Positions 8,042 to 17,178 of a stretch of DNA of 64,000 nucleotides are shown here, in pieces. A program made the translations under genes and the position numbers. The notes below the pieces were generated by a model. The model saw only the letters and a list, made by a program, of their open reading frames with translations, was not told the origin of the DNA and ran no database searches. Source of the stretch: JANJUB01 sp040081075 (GTDB lineage Bacteria > Armatimonadota > Fimbriimonadia > Fimbriimonadales > Fimbriimonadaceae); NCBI GenBank assembly GCA_040081075.1, contig JBEBHJ010000008.1:1-64000 (forward strand), read 5' to 3'. Every line of letters starts with the position of its first letter. The first letter of the stretch is position 1.

Positions 8042-8456
8042 TCATTTTCAGAACCTGGTTTCGGCTTACCTTGATGGTGAGCTTGGTGGCAACGAAATGC
8101 GAGCGATGCGTTCGCATCTGAATCTTTGTCCGGATTGTTGCGCTGAATTAGAAATAGCGCGTGCGGTTAAGGCGACCATGTCTCACGCGCCACTCGCTGA
8201 ACCACCAGCTGGTTTTGAGGATCGGCTGTTCGCGCACGTTTTGAAAAGTGAGAAGCGGACTCATCGTTTTCTCCCGATTACGATGATTGGCGTGGTCGCA
8301 GTTGTGGCGTTTACGATCACCATGGCCACTGTAAGGGTCCAGCGAGCACAAACTACCACCGCTGGCGTTGATGTTAGTCGTGATGAAGCTTACATTGAAG
8401 CTTCCGATCCTTTTAGCAACGGCCTCGTTGTGAATACCTCGTATGATCGCCACTAG
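8031..8456 (+). CDS. Zinc-finger anti-sigma factor (RseA-like)
   Basis: A 141-residue membrane anti-sigma factor. The N-terminal ZAS domain has the H-x3-C-x2-C motif (HLNLCPDC, near residues 29-36) preceded by DGELGGNEMRAMRSHL. One membrane segment (about 83-103, ITMIGVVAVVAFTITMA) leads to a short extracytoplasmic tail. It should hold the ECF sigma factor at the membrane until stress-driven proteolysis frees it. Its start lies inside the sigma gene and its end overlaps the next gene by 14 nt, so synthesis of the three proteins is coupled. Confidence 0.88.
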   Translation: MNCNHFQNLVSAYLDGELGGNEMRAMRSHLNLCPDCCAELEIARAVKATMSHAPLAEPPAGFEDRLFAHVLKSEKRTHRFLPITMIGVVAVVAFTITMATVRVQRAQTTTAGVDVSRDEAYIEASDPFSNGLVVNTSYDRH

Positions 8457-9543
8457 TCGCTTCACCTTGGTTTCCGTGGCCCTGTTGACCGTTGGGTTGG
8501 CAAGCGCACAGAACACGTTCCCGAAGCCGGGCGGCTTTTCGTCGCGTTCGGCCTCAATTGCATCGCTCCTGTTCAAGTCTTTAGGTGGTTCGAGGTCGCT
8601 GAACGTCGAAGGCATCGTACTCAAGCGGAACAGCCGGGCGAGTGATCCTATCCAGCTCAAACTTGAGCAATCTTCATCGGGCGCCACGAAATTGACTGTC
8701 CTTGCTCCGCTTTGTGATCAAGGCATCGTTAACTACGAAGATGGAAAAATTTGGAAGACGTATATTCCATCCGAAAAACGGCTTGAACTGATGTCTGCTC
8801 CGAACCGCGACTCCAACCTGGATTTCCGAAGGGACTTGAGTTCGCGGAACTACCGCTTTTCCTCCGAGCCGGGAGAACCCATTGCGGGACGAAAGACGAT
8901 TATCATCTACGCCAATCCGCGAAATCCGGAGATGCCTTCTCGCCGCTACTCGCTGGATGCAGCCAAGCAATACCTCCTAAGAGTTGAGACCGAATTCGAT
9001 GGCGAGCGAAAGGTGTTACACGACACCGTTGCGATTTCATTCCCAACCTCCAACAACGTGACCGATATCGAGAAAGAAATCGTTCAGAACGTTCGCCGAG
9101 TAGAAAAGAGCCCTCCCATCAGTTGGAGTGAGCCTAAGGCCGTTCAAAATCTTGTTGGATTCAAGCCAACAATTCCAGCAAACTTGCCCTGCGGATTCGA
9201 AGTAATCGACAGGCAACTCGCTGGGGATAGGGCAAAGTTCGTTGCGATTAGAATATCGGACGGGTTGGCAAATGCCACGGTTTATCAGATCAGCGCGAAG
9301 AGCCAGTTTGGCACGACAGAAAGCTCTGGCCGTTCGAGCAACAATCGGCGCGAGGCAAATGGAATTCGCTTTCGGCTATCCGGTGATTTGCCCGATTCAG
9401 TCACCAAGAGGATCCTGGACTTCTTTGTTCGGGAAGCGATAAAGGGACTAAATCCCCTGCCGGGCACCGACTGGCCCGCTTTTGCGTTGAACTGTTCACA
9501 GATTTCGGATGATTGCATCCTGATCGTTATTCAGTCAATCTGA
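8443..9543 (+). CDS. RseB/MucB-like periplasmic regulator
   Basis: A 366-residue exported protein. The signal peptide (about residues 1-23, SVALLTVGLASAQ) is followed by a LolA/RseB-like N-terminal domain with the family-type segment VNYEDGKIWKTYIPSEKRLEL (around 98-118) and a C-terminal domain with the pattern LPCGFEVID. In Proteobacteria RseB protects RseA from DegS and senses lipoproteins or mislocalised LPS. The position directly after the anti-sigma gene and before degP supports the same job, though sequence match to proteobacterial RseB is only partial. Confidence 0.75.
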   Translation: MIATSRFTLVSVALLTVGLASAQNTFPKPGGFSSRSASIASLLFKSLGGSRSLNVEGIVLKRNSRASDPIQLKLEQSSSGATKLTVLAPLCDQGIVNYEDGKIWKTYIPSEKRLELMSAPNRDSNLDFRRDLSSRNYRFSSEPGEPIAGRKTIIIYANPRNPEMPSRRYSLDAAKQYLLRVETEFDGERKVLHDTVAISFPTSNNVTDIEKEIVQNVRRVEKSPPISWSEPKAVQNLVGFKPTIPANLPCGFEVIDRQLAGDRAKFVAIRISDGLANATVYQISAKSQFGTTESSGRSSNNRREANGIRFRLSGDLPDSVTKRILDFFVREAIKGLNPLPGTDWPAFALNCSQISDDCILIVIQSI

Positions 9544-9568
9544 GAGCATCAGATCTGCTAGGTGAAAA

Positions 9569-11149
9569 ATGAAACGAAACAAATCTATTTATTTAGCGCT
9601 TGCGGCAGGAGTCGTTTTGGGCGCATTTGGTATTGCCACCATGGGAAGCTGGATTCGACCAGCGCTGGCCCAACGAGAAGCGCCGTTAACGAATGCTAAG
9701 CTTGTTAACTCGATTACAAGCGAGGAAATGGCGACTCTTCGCGGCCTCGACAAGTCGTTCACGTCACTTGCCGAATATGTGACGCCCTCGGTTGTCCATA
9801 TTCGAAGCGAAAGCAAGAACGGAACTGATATTTTGGGTCGCCGGATGGGCGAAACGGGTGGTGTTGGCACCGGCGTTGTATTCCGCTCGGACGGGTGGAT
9901 CATGACCAATGATCACGTGGTCAACGGGTTTGAAACCGTAACTGTGGTTCTTGCCGACGGCCGAGAGTTCAAAGGCAAAGTACGGCGCGTCGAGGAAAGC
10001 GATATTGCCGTAGTCAAGATTGATGCAACTGATCTAAGTGCCGCAAATTTTGCTGATAGCACGAGCGTTCACGTTGGGCAGTTTGCAATGGCCGTGGGTT
10101 CTCCGCTTGGCCTTGAGAATTCGGTCACATTTGGACATATTAGCGCCATTGGTCGTCAAAACACGATTGCGGATACTCGATTACAAGCTCAAGGCCGCTT
10201 TTATCCCGATCTTTTGCAAACCGACGCCGCGATTAACCAAGGTAACTCTGGTGGCCCGCTTTTTGATATCGATGGACGCGTAATTGGAATCAATACTGCG
10301 ATCGCATCCCCATCTGGCGGCAGTGTTGGAATTGGATTTGCTATTCCGAGCAATCTTGCCCGCACACTAGCTGAGACTTTGATCGAGAAAGGCAAGGTCG
10401 TTCGAGGAGCGATTGGACTTGTTCCAGAAAACCTAAAGCCCTATGAGCTAAAAGAGAAGAATCTAGACGGCGGAGCCCTTGCTTTTCAAGTAGAACCCGA
10501 TAGTCCTGCTGGAAAGGCCGGCATCAAAAAAGGCGATATCATTGTTCGTATCGGCAACTTCCCCGTGAAGAGTCAAATGGATCTTCGTCTCGCGATGTAT
10601 CGCATTTCGCCGGGTACAACGACCGCGGTTGAAATCGTTCGCGACGGAAAGCGCCAGACGATCAATGTTGGTGTCGTTGACGCTTCAACGCTAAAACCAG
10701 CCCAACGAAATCCGTTCAGTCCCGGTTCGCCCAAGACTCCAGAGCCCAATGACCCGTTTGGCGGAGAAGGATTCGACTTTGAGCAGATTCTGCCCAAGGA
10801 CTTGCCGAGAGGCACCAATCCCAACTCATCGCCTAAATTCGAGCGAGTCGGCGATGTCAAGCTTGGAGTCGGAATCCAGGAAGTTACGGACGAACTCCGA
10901 AAGTCTCGATCGATTCCGTCGAACATCAAAGGTGTGATGGTTATGGAAGTCGCCCCGGATTCACCCGCTGAGCGAGCCGGCCTCTCAAACGGCGTGATCA
11001 TTCAGGAGCTAAATGGCAAGACGATCACTTCTAAGGAAGACATCAAGGCCGCCCTATCTGGATTGAAGTGGGGAAGTTCAGCTCGAATCAAGTTCGGGCG
11101 GTACGGAGCCAACAGCCAGATGACGAGCGAACTGGATATCCAGTTCTAA
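9569..11149 (+). CDS. degP: Periplasmic serine protease/chaperone Do
   Basis: A 526-residue HtrA/DegP protein. An N-terminal signal or anchor (about 8-33) is followed by the trypsin-like domain with catalytic His (TNDHVVNG, ~116), Asp (SDIAVVKID, ~146) and Ser (QGNSGGPLF, ~226). PDZ1 lies around 285-375 and PDZ2 around 430-520, separated by a proline-rich linker. Two PDZ domains fit DegP/DegQ rather than DegS. It degrades or refolds envelope proteins and is the classical output of an RpoE regulon. It follows rseB by 25 bp and ends at a strong terminator, closing the operon. Confidence 0.95.
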   Translation: MKRNKSIYLALAAGVVLGAFGIATMGSWIRPALAQREAPLTNAKLVNSITSEEMATLRGLDKSFTSLAEYVTPSVVHIRSESKNGTDILGRRMGETGGVGTGVVFRSDGWIMTNDHVVNGFETVTVVLADGREFKGKVRRVEESDIAVVKIDATDLSAANFADSTSVHVGQFAMAVGSPLGLENSVTFGHISAIGRQNTIADTRLQAQGRFYPDLLQTDAAINQGNSGGPLFDIDGRVIGINTAIASPSGGSVGIGFAIPSNLARTLAETLIEKGKVVRGAIGLVPENLKPYELKEKNLDGGALAFQVEPDSPAGKAGIKKGDIIVRIGNFPVKSQMDLRLAMYRISPGTTTAVEIVRDGKRQTINVGVVDASTLKPAQRNPFSPGSPKTPEPNDPFGGEGFDFEQILPKDLPRGTNPNSSPKFERVGDVKLGVGIQEVTDELRKSRSIPSNIKGVMVMEVAPDSPAERAGLSNGVIIQELNGKTITSKEDIKAALSGLKWGSSARIKFGRYGANSQMTSELDIQF

Positions 11150-11158
11150 GAATGGAAG

Positions 11159-11194
11159 ATGCCCCATCGCCTAAACGGCGGTGGGGCATTTTTG
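11159..11194 (+). terminator. Intrinsic terminator after degP
   Basis: A 13-bp GC-rich stem (11159-11171 with 11177-11189) with a TAAAC loop is followed by a T-run. It begins 9 bp after the degP stop and ends the envelope-stress operon. Confidence 0.93.
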
Positions 11195-11216
11195 TTTGTC
11201 TGGTAACCTCCACTTC

Positions 11217-12545
11217 GTGATCGTAAGCCTTCTCGCCGCCATTGCCCTGCCTCAAAGTGAAGTTACAAAGGACCTCCTTAAAGCGGGCCTCGCCGACCTC
11301 GGTGCGTATCGAATGCTCGAAGACCTAACGGGCCGTGTCGGTCCCCGTCTTAGCGGCTCGCCCGGAGCGGCTAAGGCGGTTACTTGGGTGGAGAAACGGA
11401 TGCGCGCGATGGGCTTCTCTAACGTCCAGCAAGTCCCTTGCATGGTTCCTCATTGGGTGAGGGGAGAGGTTGAAAATGGACGAATCGTTTCGCCCAAGCA
11501 AGCCCTAAATCTATGCGCGTTGGGAGGCTCGGTTGCAACCCCCAAGGGTGGTTTGACCGCTCAAGTTGTCGAAGTTAAGTCGCTGGACGATGCAACCAAG
11601 CTCGGGGATCGAGCAAAGGGAAAGATCATCTTCTTCAATCGCCCGTTTGATACCTCGTTGCCTAACACGTTTGGCGCCTATGGGGGCGCTAATGATCAGC
11701 GCGTTCGAGGGGCTTCGGCTGCAGCTGCAGTAGGCGCGGTTGGTGTCCTGGTTCGTTCGATGACCTTAGCCGAAGACGACGAGCCCCACACGGGAGCTTT
11801 GCGGTACACCGACGGAGTTAAGAAGATTCCGGCCGCTGCGCTCGGCATTCAAACTGCAAACCGCCTAAGCAAAGCCCTCAAGACCAATCCAAGCTTAAAA
11901 GTTTCGTTCACTCTGTCTTGTCAGAATCTGCCAGATGTTCCATCCGCGAACGTGATAGGAGAGATTATCGGATCAGAGCGACCGGAAGAGGTGATTGTTA
12001 TGGGCGGGCACCTTGATAGCTGGGACTTGGGCCGAGGCGCCCACGACGATGGGGCAGGTGTAACTCAGGCCATGGAGGCTTTGCGGCTCCTAAAGAAGCT
12101 CAATCTCAAGCCGAAACGGACAATTCGTGTGGTTGCTTTCATGAATGAGGAGAACGGCGGGCGAGGGGCGGAAGCCTACGCCGCGCGAGTAGGCAAATCA
12201 AGCGAAATCGCATATGCGGCGATGGAGTCCGACTCGGGCGGATTTATGCCGCGGGGATTCACCGTATCCGAAGCAAAAATTGAAACGGTGAAGGGTTGGC
12301 TAGCTGAACTCCGCACGTTTGGCGTCGAGGACTTTGCGCCGGGAGGAGGTGGAGCGGATGTTGGCCCCCTCGCTGCCTACGGAGCGACGCTCTTTGGACT
12401 TCGCCCCGAAAATCAACGCTATTTTGACTATCATCACTCACGCAACGACACGATCGACAAGGTGAATGCCCGCGAACTTGAGTTCGGAGCCATGGCGATG
12501 GCCCGACTCGCGTGGTTCATATCCGAAGAAGGGCTCAGCAATTAG
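11217..12545 (+). CDS. Secreted M28-family metallopeptidase
   Basis: A 442-residue zinc aminopeptidase or carboxypeptidase Q-like enzyme. I start at the GTG at 11217, which gives a short signal peptide (IVSLLAAIALPQ); the longer frame begins inside the degP terminator. A PA-type insert lies around residues 90-240. The two-zinc site is visible as GGHLDSWDLGRGAHDDGAG (His and bridging Asp near 265-278), NEENGGRGAEAY (general base and ligand Glu), MESDSGG (Asp) and YHHSRNDTID (His near 411). The enzyme is probably periplasmic or extracellular. Its stop shares 4 nt with the convergent GH35 gene. Confidence 0.9.
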   Translation: MIVSLLAAIALPQSEVTKDLLKAGLADLGAYRMLEDLTGRVGPRLSGSPGAAKAVTWVEKRMRAMGFSNVQQVPCMVPHWVRGEVENGRIVSPKQALNLCALGGSVATPKGGLTAQVVEVKSLDDATKLGDRAKGKIIFFNRPFDTSLPNTFGAYGGANDQRVRGASAAAAVGAVGVLVRSMTLAEDDEPHTGALRYTDGVKKIPAAALGIQTANRLSKALKTNPSLKVSFTLSCQNLPDVPSANVIGEIIGSERPEEVIVMGGHLDSWDLGRGAHDDGAGVTQAMEALRLLKKLNLKPKRTIRVVAFMNEENGGRGAEAYAARVGKSSEIAYAAMESDSGGFMPRGFTVSEAKIETVKGWLAELRTFGVEDFAPGGGGADVGPLAAYGATLFGLRPENQRYFDYHHSRNDTIDKVNARELEFGAMAMARLAWFISEEGLSN

Positions 12546-14818
12546 AGCCCTTTGAACGGAGTTGTGCTCAAATACACACGAAAATCCTTGATCCGGCCGT
12601 TCACGCCCTCCTGCCGAGGCAAGTAGCGAATCGAACTAACTGTGAGTTCTTGACCAAAATCAATGATCACGACGTGAGGGTGTTTGGGCTGAGAATTCCC
12701 CCACTCGGTATGCCAGAACGTAGTTGGTTGATTATCCAAAACGTTGAGAGCAGAGCCGTTTTCGGAGTCCACTTCCTCGCTGTCGGCATAGAGAACCTTC
12801 CAACCAGTTCGTGGCCAATCTTTGCCATCTGGGGCTTGCGCGTTCAGCTCGGCGATCGCCGCAAACGGTTCTCCTTTGTGCTCGCTCAGCGATTCGAAGG
12901 CAAAGTATCGTCCTTTAGAGTCGGCCGGGAGCGCAATCAACTGCGTTTTAGTGCCCTGATCCAGACTGCCCTGAGCCGTAGGCTGAGCCGGCAGAGTTAC
13001 CACCTGACCGGCTTTTCGTAGTAACCTTGAACGATCAATTTCGGCTTGATCCAAGATGGGCTTTGCAAGACCGGCGATGCTCCATCGAGGCGGAATGCCG
13101 CCCTCGTCATAGATGATGACCTCGTTTCGGCCCTTCTTCATCCAAACTCCCGGTAGGTACAACGTTTGCTGGGGACCAATCTTCCAGAATCGCCCGAGAT
13201 TGACGCCGTTTACCCAAACGAACCCCTTATTCCAGCCGCGCAGGTCAAGGAAAGTGTCAGCGGGCTCGCTCACCTCAAAATGGCCCCGATAAAGCGCGGG
13301 ACCGATCGTGGGCTGACGCCCGAATGCAAAGGATCGTGGGTTGTCCAATGGTAACAGAATGTGGTCCCAAGCCTTAAGCTCTTTCCCGCCGAGGCTAACC
13401 TTGCCGTCAATCCCTTTACGTTCGGTAGGGATTAGTCCGCCAAAGTTCACTCGCGAGAGCGCCTCCACCAGCAACTCGATTTTGGAACCCTTCTTAACCG
13501 TGATCTCGATTTGTTTTTGTTGCTTGCGCCGGTCGAGCACCCCTACCTGAACCCCATCTACCCTCACAAGCGCGTAATCCATTAGTCGGTCAATCTGTAA
13601 CGGAAGCGTCCCAGATACGGGGGACGTTGTTCGGTAGAGAATCAACCCGTGAGCTTGATCCAAATCTTCAAAGGTCTGGAGCCTCTCGGAATGAACTGGC
13701 GTGGGCAGGTTGTCAAAAAGAGACACAACCTCATTGACCAGAAACCGATCGATCGGACGCGAAACGGGGTCCTCGACTGGTTCCGGGGCCTGGACTCCAC
13801 TTGCTAAAATCGCATCCCTAAACGCTTTGAATTTTGGGGTCAACTTACCGCTTTCGTCAAGCGGGGAATCATAGTCGTAGCTGGTGGTATCCACATTGAA
13901 ATCATTGCCTCCACCGTTAGAGCCCTGCATGAATCCCCAGTTCGTTCCGCCGTGAAACATGTAGAGATTGAACGAGACGTTATTGGTCAAGCACCATTGA
14001 ATATCCTTTACATGACCGGTTGGCGAAGTCGTATGATGCCCCTTGCCCCAGTGATCAAACCAGCCACACCAATATTCGCCAATCATTCGAGGCGTGTTCG
14101 GTCGGAACTTGGCAAGTTCCGCGAATGCATTCTCGGCTCCGCCGCCGAAGTTCACGGTAGGCGGCAAATCGGGCAACGTGCCTCCTGAGAGCATCCCCTG
14201 GCCCGGGCCGTCGGACGTAAACAGTTGGCAATCAAATCCGGCTTTGATCATGATACGGCGCACGGAGTCCATATACTCGTGGTTGGCTCCATATGATCCA
14301 TATTCATTTTCAACTTGAGCCAAAATCACGTTCCCACCATTCTTCAGGAGGTGGGGCTTAACCACTTTTCCGACCGCTTTGATGTAGCGTTCAACAAAGC
14401 CCAAATACTTGGGGTCGTTTGTTCTCACCGTCATCGATCGATCTTTCAAGAGCCAAGCAGGGAATCCGCCGAAGTCGAGCTCTGTGCACACGTAGGGACC
14501 TGGTCGAACAATCATGTAAAGCCCCTCTTCCTGCGCGATTTGGATGTACTTGCCCAAGTCGAGGTTGCCTTTGAAGTCAAACTTTCCCGGAGTCCGCTCG
14601 TGCAAGTTCCAGAATACATAGGTGCAAATCGTGTTGAGCCCCATGGCCCGAGCTTGCTTGAAGCGATGTCGCCAATATTGTTCTGGAACTCTCGGATAGT
14701 GCATTTCACCCGAACGAACAACGAAGGGTTTGCCGTTAAGTTCAAAATGGTCGCCTTGAACTCGAAAGGATTGTTGGGGGATAAGGGTGGACATGGCAAT
14801 TAGCGGCAACAGCAGCAT
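12542..14818 (-). CDS. GH35 beta-galactosidase with C-terminal discoidin domain
   Basis: A 758-residue secreted glycoside hydrolase. The signal peptide is short and is followed by the GH35 barrel, which begins FELNGKPFVVRSGEMHYPRVP. The acid/base Glu lies in AQVENEYGSYG (~169) and the nucleophile Glu in MIGEYWCGWFDHWG (~247). Beta-sandwich domains follow, and residues ~640-758 form a discoidin (F5/8 type C) carbohydrate-binding module with the typical LDNQPTTFWHTEW segment. It releases terminal beta-galactose from glycans. It is transcribed towards the M28 gene and shares the last 4 nt with it. Confidence 0.93.
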   Translation of the reverse strand: MLLLPLIAMSTLIPQQSFRVQGDHFELNGKPFVVRSGEMHYPRVPEQYWRHRFKQARAMGLNTICTYVFWNLHERTPGKFDFKGNLDLGKYIQIAQEEGLYMIVRPGPYVCTELDFGGFPAWLLKDRSMTVRTNDPKYLGFVERYIKAVGKVVKPHLLKNGGNVILAQVENEYGSYGANHEYMDSVRRIMIKAGFDCQLFTSDGPGQGMLSGGTLPDLPPTVNFGGGAENAFAELAKFRPNTPRMIGEYWCGWFDHWGKGHHTTSPTGHVKDIQWCLTNNVSFNLYMFHGGTNWGFMQGSNGGGNDFNVDTTSYDYDSPLDESGKLTPKFKAFRDAILASGVQAPEPVEDPVSRPIDRFLVNEVVSLFDNLPTPVHSERLQTFEDLDQAHGLILYRTTSPVSGTLPLQIDRLMDYALVRVDGVQVGVLDRRKQQKQIEITVKKGSKIELLVEALSRVNFGGLIPTERKGIDGKVSLGGKELKAWDHILLPLDNPRSFAFGRQPTIGPALYRGHFEVSEPADTFLDLRGWNKGFVWVNGVNLGRFWKIGPQQTLYLPGVWMKKGRNEVIIYDEGGIPPRWSIAGLAKPILDQAEIDRSRLLRKAGQVVTLPAQPTAQGSLDQGTKTQLIALPADSKGRYFAFESLSEHKGEPFAAIAELNAQAPDGKDWPRTGWKVLYADSEEVDSENGSALNVLDNQPTTFWHTEWGNSQPKHPHVVIIDFGQELTVSSIRYLPRQEGVNGRIKDFRVYLSTTPFKGL

Positions 14819-14883
14819 CCCATTAATCTAGCTGATTCTTGCGCCCGTTCGCGTAGACGAGCTTATCGGGATAAAATAGCCAC

Positions 14884-15420
14884 GTGCGATACTTCGTAAT
14901 TGCGACCGATGGGCAAAAATATGGACCGGCTGACATCGCCACTCTTCAAACCTGGGTGAACCAGGGGCGGGTGTTGCACCAAACGGTCTTAGAAGAAGAG
15001 ATGACGGGGACGCGCCTTTCCGCTTCGGCGGTGGGTTCGCTTCAGTTTGGGGGTGGTGCCCCAACCGCGGCTCCACCAACGCAAACCTACGTTCCCCCCA
15101 CAAGCCCCTACGGTTCGGCTCCGTCGAATCCGTATCAGCAAAACCCTTACGGCAACACGAATTACTACCGCCCTGGCGGCGGACCCGCGTATCTGAATGA
15201 CCCACGCGCCCAAGAAAAGATCAACCACGCTTGGATCGGGTTTGGGTTAGGCTTAGCCTGCTGCGCCCCATTCGCCATCTGGGGGCTCCTTTCGGCCCAG
15301 GAGGCGAAAAAATACGAACACCCCCAAGCCCAAGCGGCTCTCGTCTGCAACATCGTAGCGCTGTGCCTTTGGGGAGCGGGACTCCTCTTCAACTTGTTCG
15401 GAGTTTTCTCGATGATGTGA
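14884..15420 (+). CDS. GYF_2-like domain membrane protein
   Basis: A 178-residue protein from a GTG start. The N-terminal ~50 residues (RYFVIATDGQKYGPADIATL then WVNQGRV) form a GYF_2-like domain. A Pro/Tyr-rich linker (about 62-100) follows, and then a DUF4190-like pair of membrane helices (about 117-140 and 155-175). GYF_2 domains are found fused to membrane segments in many bacteria with no fixed role, possibly peptide binding. A decayed paralogue lies at 18721-19234 on the far side of the two repeat-protein genes, so the cluster appears to have arisen by duplication. Confidence 0.75.
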   Translation: MRYFVIATDGQKYGPADIATLQTWVNQGRVLHQTVLEEEMTGTRLSASAVGSLQFGGGAPTAAPPTQTYVPPTSPYGSAPSNPYQQNPYGNTNYYRPGGGPAYLNDPRAQEKINHAWIGFGLGLACCAPFAIWGLLSAQEAKKYEHPQAQAALVCNIVALCLWGAGLLFNLFGVFSMM

Positions 15421-15578
15421 CATTTTTGTAATAATGTACAAGAAATCCATGAGTTGCAACAATTTGCTGATATCATAAAGTTGTTATTTATTTCGTACCT
15501 TCGCAAAAATTCTTGTTTAAGGAGTTTGTTTGAAGGAGCGAAATGTTTGGGTCTTCTTTGGCCCGTAAGGAGAGAATA

Positions 15579-16958
15579 TTGAAAAATCGAGTTCGATTTT
15601 TGTTTCTAACGCATTGTGCGCTCGTCGCGATTGCCCCTGCCCAGTGGACAGCAACAGTCCTACACCCAGCGGGTACGTCCGATTCGGAAGCTCGTGGAGC
15701 ATATTTTGAAGATTCCCCTGGGCTATTCGGACAGGCCGGGTTTGTACGAGTTGGTGGCCGTAAACACGCGGCGCTTTGGAAAGGCACGGCAAACTCCTGG
15801 CAAGATATCCATCCTGCTGGATTTCCAAACTTGGAATCCGAAGTTCTGACGTCAATCTACATGGGAGCAATTGCTGGAAGATTGGGCAATCACGCCTACG
15901 TGTGGCCCTTTCTTAACTCGGCAGGGCAAGACTTAAATCCGCTCGGAGTGATGGAATCAGCCATCCACACTTTCGATGGCTTCATGCAAGGTGGCTACAT
16001 CAGAATGCCCGACGGATACCATGCTGCCCTTTGGCGAGGCTCTCGTGAGTCATGTGTAGACCTGCATCCTTACGGCTCTGGGTTTCAACATTCCATCGTC
16101 AAGAGCATGTCGTTTGGTGGAACACAAGTAGGTAACGTTTACAACATTACGCCGGACGGGGTGCGAATGCATGCTTGCCAATGGCTCAATTCCGCATTTA
16201 CTTGGACAGACCTTAACCCACCTGGAGCCAGTGACTCTTTCATTTCGCAACTTGGAAAGGTCGGTGGCGCTGTGTTCAACGGGGTAACCCATGCAGGAAT
16301 GTGGAACTTTGCAAACAGTTTTACCGACCTTCATCCTCCTGGGGCTGAAAGCTCCAAGTGCTCGGCCCGAGCGGGGCTGATTCAGGCCGGTGAGGCAGTG
16401 TTTGGAGGTAGAAGACATGCCGGATTCTGGACGAATACTCCTGAGTCTTTTGTGGACCTGCACGCCTTTTTGCCAAATCCACTGGCCTTTTCAGAATCCT
16501 CCGCCGCGGTAATCGGAACTGACGGGAACTTTCTCCAAATCGCTGGGCACGCGAAGGAGGTCGCAACGGGTCAAAGTCGCGCCGTCATGTGGATAAGACC
16601 CGGACCGCGGTATTTCACCTTCGACATCAACAAGGCCACAATCTCGGGAACGGGTGCGTGTATTGGAAGGGTGGCATTGAGTGAACCCGCCTCGGAGACT
16701 CGTTACTTCAAGGTGCAGGAAAATAATGGCTTGCTCAGTTCTCCGACGGAAGTGAAAGTTGACCTTGGTCAGGTGTCCACGTCCTTCACCATGAGAGCGC
16801 TGCCGTCGGCCGTCCCGACCGCGATCACAATCACTGTCGACAATCAAAATCGATTAGTGCGATCAGCCACAATCACGCTTTTGCCCTTGGTTCCAACTGC
16901 TCTCAGCTTCTCTCCAAACCGGGTTACCGGGGGGCAAGGCTCCACGGGCGGGTTTTGA
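15579..16958 (+). CDS. Secreted HAF-like repeat protein, frameshifted copy
   Basis: An exported protein with an N-terminal signal peptide and about six tandem ~45-55-residue repeats of the type H-A-[AGC]-x-W...DLHPxG, similar to HAF-type extracellular repeats, then Ig-like C-terminal domains. I use the TTG at 15579, preceded by AAGGAGAG, because it lines up with the start of the paralogue at 17179; an ATG at 15543 with its own AAGGAG is an alternative. The frame stops at 16958 inside the last domain. A ~71-residue continuation in another frame (16955-17170) matches the paralogue's C-terminus, so one base appears lost near 16941-16950. Function is unknown; it may be a surface structure. Confidence 0.75.
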   Translation: MKNRVRFLFLTHCALVAIAPAQWTATVLHPAGTSDSEARGAYFEDSPGLFGQAGFVRVGGRKHAALWKGTANSWQDIHPAGFPNLESEVLTSIYMGAIAGRLGNHAYVWPFLNSAGQDLNPLGVMESAIHTFDGFMQGGYIRMPDGYHAALWRGSRESCVDLHPYGSGFQHSIVKSMSFGGTQVGNVYNITPDGVRMHACQWLNSAFTWTDLNPPGASDSFISQLGKVGGAVFNGVTHAGMWNFANSFTDLHPPGAESSKCSARAGLIQAGEAVFGGRRHAGFWTNTPESFVDLHAFLPNPLAFSESSAAVIGTDGNFLQIAGHAKEVATGQSRAVMWIRPGPRYFTFDINKATISGTGACIGRVALSEPASETRYFKVQENNGLLSSPTEVKVDLGQVSTSFTMRALPSAVPTAITITVDNQNRLVRSATITLLPLVPTALSFSPNRVTGGQGSTGGF

Positions 16959-17170
16959 TGAGTGGGTTGGCGGGCTCGGGCGGGAAAGTTGTGGCCCTGT
17001 TTGATAACTCAACGGCTTGCGCCACGCCCAGCACAGTTACTGTTCCGGCGGGATCAAGTACCACCACATTCCCGGTGACCACTTCGGTTGTGACCAGCAC
17101 GAAACTCGTCACGATCACCGCCCGCGTTGGGGCTGGCGATAAGACCGGCACGCTAACGATTAACCCATAG
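16955..17170 (+). pseudogene. Detached C-terminal Ig-like domain of the frameshifted repeat protein
   Basis: This frame reads GRVLMSGLAGSGGKVVALFDNS and onward, aligning with GRVYINGVAPAGGRIVSLFDDS in the intact paralogue (17179-18696), and it ends in a matching TLTINP / ILRVVP tail. It is therefore the last domain of the 15579 gene put out of frame, not a separate gene. The apparent TTG start is coincidental. Confidence 0.85.
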
Positions 17171-17178
17171 GAATTATC

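Noticed and set aside
16955..17170. Independent 71-codon gene
   Set aside because: It aligns end to end with the last domain of the neighbouring paralogue and is the out-of-frame tail of the preceding gene.
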